Origin: an uncultured Bacilli bacterium
GTDB lineage: Bacteria; Bacillota_I; Bacilli_A; RF39; UBA660
NCBI GenBank assembly: GCA_910587065.1
Contig: CAJUMA010000008.1
Span: forward strand, 1 to 47,244
DNA length: 47,244 bases
Direction: 5' to 3'
The stretch's first letter is position 1, and each line of letters starts with the position of its first letter. Of this stretch, positions 16,315-22,905 are shown one piece after another. Both the position numbers and the translations under genes were made by a program. The notes beneath the pieces were generated by a model. That model saw only the letters and a list, made by a program, of their open reading frames with translations, was not told the DNA's origin and made no database searches.

Positions 16315-16323
16315 ATTTTAGCA
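16315..16323 (-). promoter_or_regulatory. Extended -10 of the SDR gene
   Basis: TGC-TAAAAT on the minus strand lies about 20 nt before the SDR start codon. The -35 is weak. Confidence 0.5.
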
Positions 16324-16340
16324 TAGTTTATTGCGAAATT

Positions 16341-16387
16341 GAAAAAAAGTAAAAATTATGAAGTAAAGTTACTTAATTTTTACTTTT
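16341..16387 (-). terminator. Intrinsic terminator downstream of the XRE gene
   Basis: AAAAGTAAAAATTA (16387-16374) pairs perfectly with TAATTTTTACTTTT (16358-16345) and is followed by more T's. A stop codon in an alternative frame (16373-16375) sits in the stem. This suggests the XRE gene once ended here. Confidence 0.7.
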
Positions 16388-16452
16388 AAAAGGGTGTTTT
16401 AATCTGTATTTTATTTCTTCTTGTATAAGAGAAATTGTCTCATCATAAATGT

Positions 16453-16719
16453 TTATAGCTTTTCTTTCTGTAATAATACTACTTTTTCTAATACTTCATC
16501 ATCTAATGAATCTATATCAATAATTGAATCATTAACTAAATCATTTATTTGACATTTAAATATTTTACATAGTTCAAGCAAGTTATTCATCTCAGGATAG
16601 GCATCTCCAGTTTCCCATTTTGATACACTTTGTCTAGATACCCTCACTTTCTCGGATAATTCTTCTTGAGATAAATTATGCTTTTTTCTCATATTCCTTA
16701 AATTATCTCCTAATTTCAT
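16453..16719 (-). CDS. XRE-family transcriptional regulator, probably frameshifted near its end
   Basis: The 88-residue product has a Cro/C1-type helix-turn-helix (about 4-58): LRNMRKKHNLSQEELSEKV, then SRQSVSKWETGDAYPEM. The segment DIDSLDDEVLEKVVLLQKEK matches the linker of longer Bacillota XRE regulators. The frame then stops, but another frame remains open from about 16485 to the stop at 16373-16375 (reading KAINIYDETISLIQEEIKYR and ending at the terminator). I infer a recent single-base frameshift that removed ~30 C-terminal residues. GAAAGGAAGG supports the start. DNA binding may be retained. Confidence 0.8.
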   Translation of the reverse strand: MKLGDNLRNMRKKHNLSQEELSEKVRVSRQSVSKWETGDAYPEMNNLLELCKIFKCQINDLVNDSIIDIDSLDDEVLEKVVLLQKEKL

Positions 16720-16745
16720 ATAATCCTTCCTTTCATAGTTACAAT

Positions 16746-16786
16746 ATTATGCTTTTTTATCTTTATTTTCTATCAACTTTCAGTTG
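16746..16786 (-). promoter_or_regulatory. XRE promoter with overlapping operator-like palindrome
   Basis: The perfect inverted repeat CAACT-TTC-AGTTG (16774-16786) overlaps the candidate -35 TTGATA (16776-16771). The -10 candidate CATAAT is at 16751-16746, with a 19-nt spacer. The position suggests autorepression by the XRE protein encoded just downstream. Confidence 0.5.
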
Positions 16787-16793
16787 CATAAAA

Positions 16794-16814
16794 GAAAAAA
16801 GCCAATTATGGCTT
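16794..16814 (-). terminator. Intrinsic terminator
   Basis: AAGCC/GGCTT stem (16814-16810 with 16803-16799) followed by TTTTTTC on the minus strand. It starts 2 nt after the stop of the membrane-protein gene. Confidence 0.75.
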
Positions 16815-16815
16815 A

Positions 16816-17922
16816 TTAATTTGCAGTAATTATAATATTTTTGTTACTAGGTATTGGTTCATCATCTTCTTGAACAAATTCACCTAATTCTTTTAACTTA
16901 GCACCTTTTGAATATTTGATGATTGTATCAATCATATAATCCAAATCTTCTTTTTTATTTGGTTTCATTGTACTTGGGTTTGACTGTGATTCAACAACTT
17001 CAATAAGATTTCCAACAGCATTTAAAAATACTGTGTAATCAAGTGTTTTTCCTAAACTTGTAAATGGAGAAAAGAAAACTTTTACTTCTGCGCTTTCTTC
17101 ACCAATTAGTTCTTTTGTTTCATTTAAACCTCTCGAAATTAACTTGTTAATATTACTTACTAAGTTTTTAATATCATTACGTAAATTTTCTTCAGTGTTA
17201 AATCTTGTAAGTAGGTAAGTTATGTCTTCATCTGCAGCATATTTAAATACATACTTAACAGCTTTTGAATCTAGTATTACATACATTTTGTTTTTTTCTG
17301 ATAATGACCATTCGTCAATATAATCAAACGCTTGCTTAAATTCATCATGATGTTTATTAAGTTCAATAGCGTAAACATCATTCGTTAATGATAACAATTT
17401 ATTATTATTTGGTTCTTTTAAATAGTAGTTGTGAACTGATGAACGAGTTATAGTATAAGTTATTGGTGAATACCTTACTTTATTTATTAAAGATATTTCA
17501 ACAACTAGAATAAAAATAAATAAGGCAAACTTTAACGGCTTAGTAATTGGCGATCTTAAAATTCTAAACACTTTCGTTACTGTATTTACTTCATTAAACT
17601 TTCTTCCTTTTCTTCTTACAAAAAGAAGACGCCATGGTAGCCATATTGGCGAAGTAATAACTAAAAAAATTATTTTAATTACATAACCAATAGTTATGCT
17701 TTTTTTCTCTTGCGTTGCTTTTTCTTCAATATTTGTTTCTTTTATTATTTCTTTTTCTTCTTGATTAGTTTTTTCAAGTTTAACAATACTATCTTGTTTT
17801 TTTGTTGGTTTTTTTTCAAGAACTTCAGAGTTACTTTTTTTAGGGGTTCCTTTTTGTTCACTTTTACTTGGGATATCTTTTGTTTTACTAACTTTACTTG
17901 TCTTTTTTTCTTTTTTTTCCAT
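16816..17922 (-). CDS. Membrane protein with long charged N-terminal tail, unknown function
   Basis: I do not recognise this 368-residue protein. Residues 1 to about 85 are Lys/Glu/Ser-rich and low-complexity (repeated KKT and EKK patterns), probably cytosolic. Two hydrophobic stretches follow (around IGYVIKIIFLVITSPIWLPW and LKFALFIFILVVEISLI), separated by a basic loop. The remaining ~220 residues are soluble and probably extracellular. The ATG at 17922 was chosen over a GTG four codons upstream, which would abut the Shine-Dalgarno sequence. It is flanked by its own terminator, so it looks monocistronic. Confidence 0.75.
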   Translation of the reverse strand: MEKKEKKTSKVSKTKDIPSKSEQKGTPKKSNSEVLEKKPTKKQDSIVKLEKTNQEEKEIIKETNIEEKATQEKKSITIGYVIKIIFLVITSPIWLPWRLLFVRRKGRKFNEVNTVTKVFRILRSPITKPLKFALFIFILVVEISLINKVRYSPITYTITRSSVHNYYLKEPNNNKLLSLTNDVYAIELNKHHDEFKQAFDYIDEWSLSEKNKMYVILDSKAVKYVFKYAADEDITYLLTRFNTEENLRNDIKNLVSNINKLISRGLNETKELIGEESAEVKVFFSPFTSLGKTLDYTVFLNAVGNLIEVVESQSNPSTMKPNKKEDLDYMIDTIIKYSKGAKLKELGEFVQEDDEPIPSNKNIIITAN

Positions 17923-17963
17923 TATACAACACACACCTTTAATAATATTTTATAGTAAAGAAT

Positions 17964-17995
17964 AAAAAAATGCAAACAATTATTTATTTGCATTT
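17964..17995 (-). terminator. Intrinsic terminator
   Basis: AAATGCAAA (17995-17987) pairs with TTTGCATTT (17976-17968), followed by T's. The stop codon of the upstream gene lies in the loop. Confidence 0.75.
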
Positions 17996-18411
17996 ATCCT
18001 TTTTAAAAAGTCTTTTAAATCATGGTTAACCTTATAAATTTCATTATCAATTTTATCGTATACTAAAACGCTTACATATTCATGACTTTCAAACAAAGTT
18101 ACTTCGGCAATATCTTCTGAGTCTTCATCAGAATAAAGTTTTAGTAGATAGACTTTTTCATCGCCATTCAGCTTATCGCTTTTTTCCCACTTATCATATT
18201 TTAATTCTTTAATAATATCTTTAGATTCTTTTACATCATAAGTATCTAATAATTCTTTTGTTTGATAGTTATATATTTTAACAATTTTAGTATTATCAAG
18301 GGCTTTTTTTACTTCATCCACATGTTCATCACTATTAAATAAAATAATAGATATTACAAGAGTGATTAATAAAATAATAGCAATTAATTTTAAAATAAAA
18401 CTCTTTTTCAT
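17980..18411 (-). CDS. Membrane-anchored small protein, unknown function
   Basis: The protein has 143 residues: a single N-terminal membrane anchor (about 5-27, no lipobox Cys) followed by a charged extracellular domain of about 115 residues with alternating beta-like segments (KIVKIYNYQTKELLDTYDV, KVYLLKLYSDED). The ATG at 18411 lies 5 nt after GGAGG. An ATG four codons earlier overlaps that site. It resembles many small exported Bacillota proteins, but I cannot assign a family. Confidence 0.7.
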   Translation of the reverse strand: MKKSFILKLIAIILLITLVISIILFNSDEHVDEVKKALDNTKIVKIYNYQTKELLDTYDVKESKDIIKELKYDKWEKSDKLNGDEKVYLLKLYSDEDSEDIAEVTLFESHEYVSVLVYDKIDNEIYKVNHDLKDFLKRINANK

Positions 18412-18479
18412 AGGTTCCTCCATTACTTGCTCTTTCTAATTAATATGTTACTATAAATAAATTATTTTTACAAACTATT

Positions 18480-18684
18480 TTATAAAAGTTCATTTATAAT
18501 TTCGTTTAATTCAGGAATTTTATAAATTCTATGATAGCCATCAAAATGATCATAATTTTCTAGATATACTTCTTTTGCTGAAGTATCATTTATAAAATCA
18601 GTAAATTCATGCTCCTTCAGGATGATTGTAGACTTTTTTTACATTATCATTTACTTGACCATGTCTAACAATGTATAGTTTAAT
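18480..18684 (-). pseudogene. Degenerate histidine-phosphatase-like gene
   Basis: Directly after the radical SAM gene a ribosome-binding site (AAAGGAGAG) leads into KLYIVRHGQVNDN, the N-terminal RHG motif of phosphoglycerate-mutase-like histidine phosphatases. The expected ATG is ATT (18682-18684) and the frame ends at TGA (18607-18609). Removing one base in the seven-A tract before that stop would restore a frame that runs to 18480 (KEHEFTDFI ... PELNEIINELL). Even repaired it would be ~65 residues against ~200, so most of the catalytic domain is gone. Confidence 0.65.
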
Positions 18685-19510
18685 TTATACTCTCCTTTTT
18701 CTTTTTAACTAATTCATCATGATAAAAATAATTTTTATATTTAATATTATGTTTACAGCAATAATCATTTAATTTGTTTCCTAGTTCATTCCAGTAAGTC
18801 ATATCATTATTCACATAAATATTAATATAGTCTTTATAATATAGGTCATAGTTACTTTTTATGTAATCTAAGATATCTTTTTTATATGGGCCTCGTAAAT
18901 TTAAATTTTCAAACCAATATTCATCTACATAATCTTTGCTTTTTTCAATTATACCAATGCAATCTGTAATATAGGGAAATATGGGCGACATAAATAAAAC
19001 TGTTTTTATGCCATTTTCATGTAATTCTTTTAAAGTATTTAATCTGCTACTAATTGAACTAGCATTATCCATATCATTTTTGAATTTTTCATCTAAAGTA
19101 TTTATTGATAAACTAACACATAAATTATTCATTCGTTTTAGTAAATCAAGATCCCTTAATATTAAACTAGATTTTGTCGATATATTTAATTCGCAATCAC
19201 ATTCAACAAGTCTATTTAATATATTTCGTGTTATTTTATATTTTTCTTCAAGTTCATTATAACAATCTGTAACAGATGACATAAATACACGCTTGCCAGC
19301 AAGTTTTTTTATATCTATTTCTTTTTCACATCTTTTGATATCAATAAACTCTCCCCATGGTTCTTCATGATTTGTAAATCGTTTCATAAATGAGGCATAA
19401 CAATATTTACAACCGTGTGGACAACCAACATAAGGATTGATAACATAATCACTTGATGGCAAATTAGATTTAGTTACATAGTCTTTTGTTGTTATCTCTT
19501 TTATTTTCAT
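18680..19510 (-). CDS. Radical SAM protein, spore-photoproduct-lyase-like subgroup
   Basis: A 276-residue radical SAM enzyme. The [4Fe-4S]-binding CxxxCxxC is at Cys30, Cys34 and Cys37 (CPHGCKYCYA), preceded by DYVINPYVGC. That arrangement is typical of the COG1533 SPL-like group. A TIM-barrel pattern follows (ISTKSSLILRDLDLL, LSINTLDEKF, FMSPIFPYITD). There is no DNA-repair C-terminal domain or extra iron-sulphur cluster motif, so the substrate is unknown. It seems to have been followed in an operon by the now broken phosphatase gene. Confidence 0.85.
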   Translation of the reverse strand: MKIKEITTKDYVTKSNLPSSDYVINPYVGCPHGCKYCYASFMKRFTNHEEPWGEFIDIKRCEKEIDIKKLAGKRVFMSSVTDCYNELEEKYKITRNILNRLVECDCELNISTKSSLILRDLDLLKRMNNLCVSLSINTLDEKFKNDMDNASSISSRLNTLKELHENGIKTVLFMSPIFPYITDCIGIIEKSKDYVDEYWFENLNLRGPYKKDILDYIKSNYDLYYKDYINIYVNNDMTYWNELGNKLNDYCCKHNIKYKNYFYHDELVKKKKESIN

Positions 19511-19562
19511 ACCATAATTCCTTTATAAACCTATATTACCATTCAATTGTTCTAACTTCAAG

Positions 19563-19587
19563 AAAAAAACATTCTTAAAGAATGTTT
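19563..19587 (-). terminator. Intrinsic terminator
   Basis: AAACATTCTT/AAGAATGTTT stem (19587-19578 with 19576-19567) followed by TTTTTTTC on the minus strand. It overlaps the stop codon of the upstream gene. Confidence 0.8.
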
Positions 19588-20323
19588 AAGCGGCTTTAAC
19601 AATACTTGTTTCTTCATTACTTTTAATAGGTATATACTCTGCTAACATATCTTGGCTTTTAAGTCTATTAATAAACTCTAATACTTTACCATTATTTTCG
19701 GATACATATTGCAAACTTATATTGCCATCAGGAAGTTTTTGAGCTGACATAGTATTTGGTCTACTAGTTATATATTCTAATTTAGTTTGATAATAGTTTT
19801 TTGAAGACATATACATTTGATAAGCATCTTTGCTACTAATATTTTCAAACATTACTTCAATATCAGCTAAAGTGTCAAGTGAATCGGCAAAAGATGAATC
19901 AACATAACCTTCACTGTCAACTATTCCTTGATTAATGCTAGTAATACTTATGTTAGGGTCGTATCCAATAGTTGTATCATCTAATCTTGGATATCCAACT
20001 TCTTTATTTTGCACATCTTTTCTGTTAAAGCCCTCTTTTTTTACAAAATCCATTGATGCAATATAGCATCTTTCACCATTAGAAAATAATACTTCATCAT
20101 TGCCAAGAGTAAAAGGATCATAAAGCATCCATCCAAGTTCATGTAAACAAAACTCGAAAGCAGCTGAGAATCTTGTGATATTTTTTTTGTATTCCTCGTA
20201 TTTTTCTTTATAATCATCGCTTAAAGAGGCAGATTTTTCAGCTATTTTCTCACATAATCCTTCTATCTCATAAAATGGAAGTTCATGAAAGTTCATTTTA
20301 CTATCTAATACACCTGTTTTCAT
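19586..20323 (-). CDS. Conserved-looking cytosolic protein, unknown function
   Basis: A 245-residue protein without signal peptide or membrane segment. I see no catalytic motif. The first ~100 residues look helical and charged (YEEYKKNITRFSAAFEFCLHELGW). Start and stop are well defined: AGGTGATAAT precedes the ATG at 20323, and a terminator overlaps the stop. An upstream open extension of 11 codons runs through the promoter and is rejected. Codon use matches its neighbours. Confidence 0.7.
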   Translation of the reverse strand: MKTGVLDSKMNFHELPFYEIEGLCEKIAEKSASLSDDYKEKYEEYKKNITRFSAAFEFCLHELGWMLYDPFTLGNDEVLFSNGERCYIASMDFVKKEGFNRKDVQNKEVGYPRLDDTTIGYDPNISITSINQGIVDSEGYVDSSFADSLDTLADIEVMFENISSKDAYQMYMSSKNYYQTKLEYITSRPNTMSAQKLPDGNISLQYVSENNGKVLEFINRLKSQDMLAEYIPIKSNEETSIVKAA

Positions 20324-20344
20324 ATTATCACCTACTATAATTAG

Positions 20345-20353
20345 ATTATAGCA
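20345..20353 (-). promoter_or_regulatory. Extended -10 promoter
   Basis: TGC-TATAAT on the minus strand, 22 nt before the start codon of the unknown 245-residue protein. The -35 is T-rich and weak. Confidence 0.55.
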
Positions 20354-20367
20354 CACTTCTCTAAAAA

Positions 20368-20391
20368 AGAAAAAATGCTTTACAGCATTTT
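20368..20391 (-). terminator. Intrinsic terminator
   Basis: AAAATGCT/AGCATTTT (20391-20384 with 20379-20372) around a 4-nt loop, then TTC and T's. It ends the glucosaminidase-like gene. Confidence 0.8.
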
Positions 20392-21127
20392 AACTATTTT
20401 TTATTTCTTCAATGTAAGAGTTAACCTTCATAGCCCATGTTGGACTTGCAGCGTATGTTGATGCCATAGTCTCTGGAGTTGTCATACCCTTTAAATAATA
20501 ATTATTATAAATAATACCTAGGTAGCCAGAAATTCCATCATCTAATGTTTCATATTTACTGTAAGCACCACCATTACATGAAACACCACCTTTAAGCCCA
20601 CCAATATTATTACAAGCAGTTGTAAGATATGAGCAAGTCCATTTGCATCCAGTTTCAAGTAAAACAATTGCAACACTTAAATAAGGATCCATTCCAGTTA
20701 AAGCAGTATATCTAGCAAAGAAATATCCCGTATTTGATAAATAGCCATTTAATGATCTATTTAATTTATCTGTAAGTTCTGTTAAAGTTAAACCATCATA
20801 TATAATTGAGCCATCATCTTCAAATGTTGGCGCTATTTCATAAGGAATTGTTGCATTATAGTTTGGATCTGGCTCAAAATATTCCTCATCATCTTTAATA
20901 TTTGATACTGTTGTAATAAGTTTTGTTGAACTTGTTGGAGTTTTTATAGTTGCTACCTTATATTTGGGTTCATTGTCTGATTCATTATAGTATTCCATTA
21001 CTTTTTTAATAGGTTCATTTACTTTTGTATCTCTAAAGAAACTAGTTTTTATTATAACAAATATTGAAAGACACACAAAAACAGCAATGCTTACAATAAT
21101 TAGTTCTTTTTTATATTTAAAAGTCAT
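20390..21127 (-). CDS. Exported glucosaminidase-like protein (GH73/FlgJ-type fold)
   Basis: A 245-residue protein with an N-terminal membrane anchor (about 9-28), a Thr/Ser-rich linker and a C-terminal domain from about 115. That domain contains AIVLLETGCKWTCS with a candidate catalytic Glu158 and then NNIGGLKGG, the pattern of beta-N-acetylglucosaminidase or lysozyme-like domains (ALETGWG...NNFFGIK). Four Cys (161, 165, 172, 184) may form disulphides. A peptidoglycan hydrolase role at the cell surface is likely. GAGG precedes the ATG. Confidence 0.75.
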   Translation of the reverse strand: MTFKYKKELIIVSIAVFVCLSIFVIIKTSFFRDTKVNEPIKKVMEYYNESDNEPKYKVATIKTPTSSTKLITTVSNIKDDEEYFEPDPNYNATIPYEIAPTFEDDGSIIYDGLTLTELTDKLNRSLNGYLSNTGYFFARYTALTGMDPYLSVAIVLLETGCKWTCSYLTTACNNIGGLKGGVSCNGGAYSKYETLDDGISGYLGIIYNNYYLKGMTTPETMASTYAASPTWAMKVNSYIEEIKNS

Positions 21128-21225
21128 TAACTAACCTCTATTCTATGTAATTATTATAGCATCTATTTAAGTTACATTCAATTGGCACTGAATTTACTTA
21201 ACACTTTCAATAGTTAACATATAAA

Positions 21226-21252
21226 TTAAAACAAGAGCCAAAATTGACTCTT
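21226..21252 (-). terminator. Intrinsic terminator of the small transcription unit
   Basis: AAGAGTC (21252-21246) pairs with GGCTCTT (21239-21233, one G-U) around a 6-nt loop, followed by GTTTT. Confidence 0.6.
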
Positions 21253-21264
21253 TTTTAATTTCAA

Positions 21265-21324
21265 CTACTTTATAAATCGAAAATTGTCATGAGCATCTAT
21301 ATTTAGGCATTCTTCTTTTTTCAT
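21265..21324 (-). CDS. Possible 19-residue small protein or remnant ORF
   Basis: ATG at 21324 with a very strong GGGAGG site 8 nt upstream; the 19 residues are MKKEECLNIDAHDNFRFIK. It sits between a promoter-like module and a terminator. It could be a genuine small peptide, a leader peptide, or the 5' remnant of a gene deleted downstream. The peptide has no membrane or toxin character. The context, not the peptide, is what supports it. Confidence 0.4.
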   Translation of the reverse strand: MKKEECLNIDAHDNFRFIK

Positions 21325-21338
21325 ATCTTTTTCCTCCC

Positions 21339-21368
21339 TTTTAGGCGCACTTACCTACCTTAATCATA
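21339..21368 (-). promoter_or_regulatory. Degenerate copy of the promoter/leader at 221-250
   Basis: From its -10 TATGAT the minus strand matches the locus at 221-250 in 24 of 30 positions without gaps, five of the six differences being transitions. The shared core is GTAGRTAAGT-S-CGCYTAAAA. Upstream of the -10 it has a seven-A run where the first locus has seventeen. A -35 is not convincing. Confidence 0.6.
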
Positions 21369-21441
21369 ACTTTTTTTCCTATTGCATTACTTTTTATATT
21401 ATTTACTTTTATTTAACAATATTGACAATAATTATTTTGTC

Positions 21442-21474
21442 AAAAAAAAGAAGATAATATTTCTTATTATCTTC
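21442..21474 (-). terminator. Intrinsic terminator of the surface-protein gene
   Basis: GAAGATAATA (21474-21465) pairs perfectly with TATTATCTTC (21459-21450), loop 5 nt, then eight T's. Confidence 0.88.
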
Positions 21475-21490
21475 CTACTAAATAGTATTT

Positions 21491-22543
21491 TTAAATTGAT
21501 CTAAATAAATCTTTTTTCTTAGCAACAACTAATGCTATTCCACATAATGCTACTATGCAACCGAATTCAAGGATATAATCTTCTACACCTGTCTTTACGG
21601 CTTTAACACAACTACCTTTAGCAGTTATTTCTGGTACCAACGTACAAGTAGCTGCTTGTGTTCCAACTTCTAACCATTTGTAGTCATTATCACATGAGTA
21701 ACAACCCATTTCAACTTGGTTAACTCTTGTATGACAATCATATGTTTTATCAAATGATACTACTGGTAGATAAGAGTAAGTATTAGTATTCATATCTACT
21801 TGTTTAACAGTAATAGCGTTAATTTTATCTCCCACAGTATTTAATGTGTATTCTACTGCCCAAACTTTATTAGTTTTTAAATCGTACTCTCCTGTATAAA
21901 AACCTTTTTTCATACGTGCTGCATTAGCAAGTAATTCTTTTGCTTGTTCTTTTTCAGCAGCGGTTGCTGTAGTTGATGCATTTATTTCTTTTGCTAATTC
22001 TTCTGTAGCAGTTGCTGCATCAAAAACGATTTCAAATTCCTTTGCCCATTTTGTTGCATCAATTGTATAAGTTCCATCAGCTGTTAATGTTGCTCCAAAT
22101 ACATTTTTTAATTGATTTAAAGTAATGTATTCAAGTTCAATTTCTCCATTACTTGCTTGTTTAGCTGATGACCATGGATATTCTCCAGCATCTTCTGCAG
22201 CTTTAGTTATAGCTGTCTTGTGTGCATCTTTTACATGAGTTGTTGGAGTTGTCTCAACTTTTGAATCATAGTATACCTCAGTTGTAACAAATGGAGATAG
22301 AGCTAAAACTTTAACATATTTTGAACTAGCTCCAGCATCTTCAAGAATAATAGTTGTTTGACCCGACTCTTTATTGTTTGCTTGTCTTTCTGCCTCACTT
22401 CTATAGAAATTTACTTCGTCACCTGGTTTATAAACAAAGCATGAGTTGTTTACTGAACAATCAGTAATTACTTCTTCAGCTTTAACGTTAGCAAAAGGAA
22501 GTACTAATGTAAAAGCGGTTAGTAGTGCCATTAATTTTTTCAT
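21491..22543 (-). CDS. Surface protein with signal peptide and sortase-like C-terminal anchor
   Basis: A 350-residue exported protein. The signal peptide spans 1-22 (cleavage after NVKA). The Ala/Thr/Glu-rich ectodomain has a Cys-rich stretch near the end (YDCHTRVNQVEMGCYSCDNDY). The C-terminus has AVKTG, a hydrophobic helix, and the charged tail KKKDLFRSI, the geometry of a sortase cell-wall sorting signal, although no perfect LPxTG or NPxTG is present. I chose the ATG at 22543; the GTG four codons upstream abuts the Shine-Dalgarno sequence. It is monocistronic. The ligand is unknown. Confidence 0.75.
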   Translation of the reverse strand: MKKLMALLTAFTLVLPFANVKAEEVITDCSVNNSCFVYKPGDEVNFYRSEAERQANNKESGQTTIILEDAGASSKYVKVLALSPFVTTEVYYDSKVETTPTTHVKDAHKTAITKAAEDAGEYPWSSAKQASNGEIELEYITLNQLKNVFGATLTADGTYTIDATKWAKEFEIVFDAATATEELAKEINASTTATAAEKEQAKELLANAARMKKGFYTGEYDLKTNKVWAVEYTLNTVGDKINAITVKQVDMNTNTYSYLPVVSFDKTYDCHTRVNQVEMGCYSCDNDYKWLEVGTQAATCTLVPEITAKGSCVKAVKTGVEDYILEFGCIVALCGIALVVAKKKDLFRSI

Positions 22544-22647
22544 TATAAAATTCACTCCTTTATTTTATTTTACCTTTTTCTATTATAAATATAACATAAT
22601 TTAACAATTATTGCCATATTTTTTACTTTTAACAATAAACTTTACAA

Positions 22648-22677
22648 TAGAAAAAGATGAAAATTTTACTTTTCATC
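22648..22677 (-). terminator. Intrinsic terminator after DUF1653 gene
   Basis: GATGAAAA/TTTTCATC stem (22677-22670 with 22663-22656), then TTTTTC. The stop codon of the DUF1653 gene lies in the hairpin. Confidence 0.8.
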
Positions 22678-22905
22678 TTCTATAAGTTCAAAACGATATT
22701 TTTGAGTTACTTCAGGATACTTTTGATGATCAACTTCACTTAAGAACATGTTAAGTGGTCTAGTCCATATTTCTCCATCACTTTCATGGGTATAAACAAC
22801 TACTTTTTCTTGTGTTTCTGAATCAAGAGCGATACAAACTATTTTATGAATAGTTCCTTTAAAATGTTTATATATTTGTCCAGGCTTTACAGCACGTTCT
22901 TCCAT
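22666..22905 (-). CDS. DUF1653 domain protein
   Basis: A 79-residue single-domain protein. VKPGQIYKHFKGTIHKIVCIALDSETQEKVVVY and the following THESDGEIWTRPLNMF match DUF1653, a small SH3-like domain of unknown function. It is translationally coupled to pnp (TAATG overlap) and ends the rpsO-pnp transcription unit. A regulatory or RNA-related role is conceivable from context only. Confidence 0.85.
   Translation of the reverse strand: MEERAVKPGQIYKHFKGTIHKIVCIALDSETQEKVVVYTHESDGEIWTRPLNMFLSEVDHQKYPEVTQKYRFELIEDEK

Larger units (their letters stand above)
21128..21490. other. 363-bp intergenic region: terminators, short ORF and leader module
   Basis: Between the glucosaminidase-like gene and the surface-protein gene lie, on the minus strand, the terminator of the surface-protein gene (21442-21474), a degenerate promoter/leader module (21339-21368), a 19-codon ORF (21265-21324) and a terminator (21226-21252). 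The layout is that of a small independent transcription unit. Confidence 0.6.

Noticed and set aside
18680..19510. Calling the radical SAM gene a spore photoproduct lyase
   Set aside because: It has the SPL-like cysteine motif but is shorter, and nothing else in the window points to sporulation.
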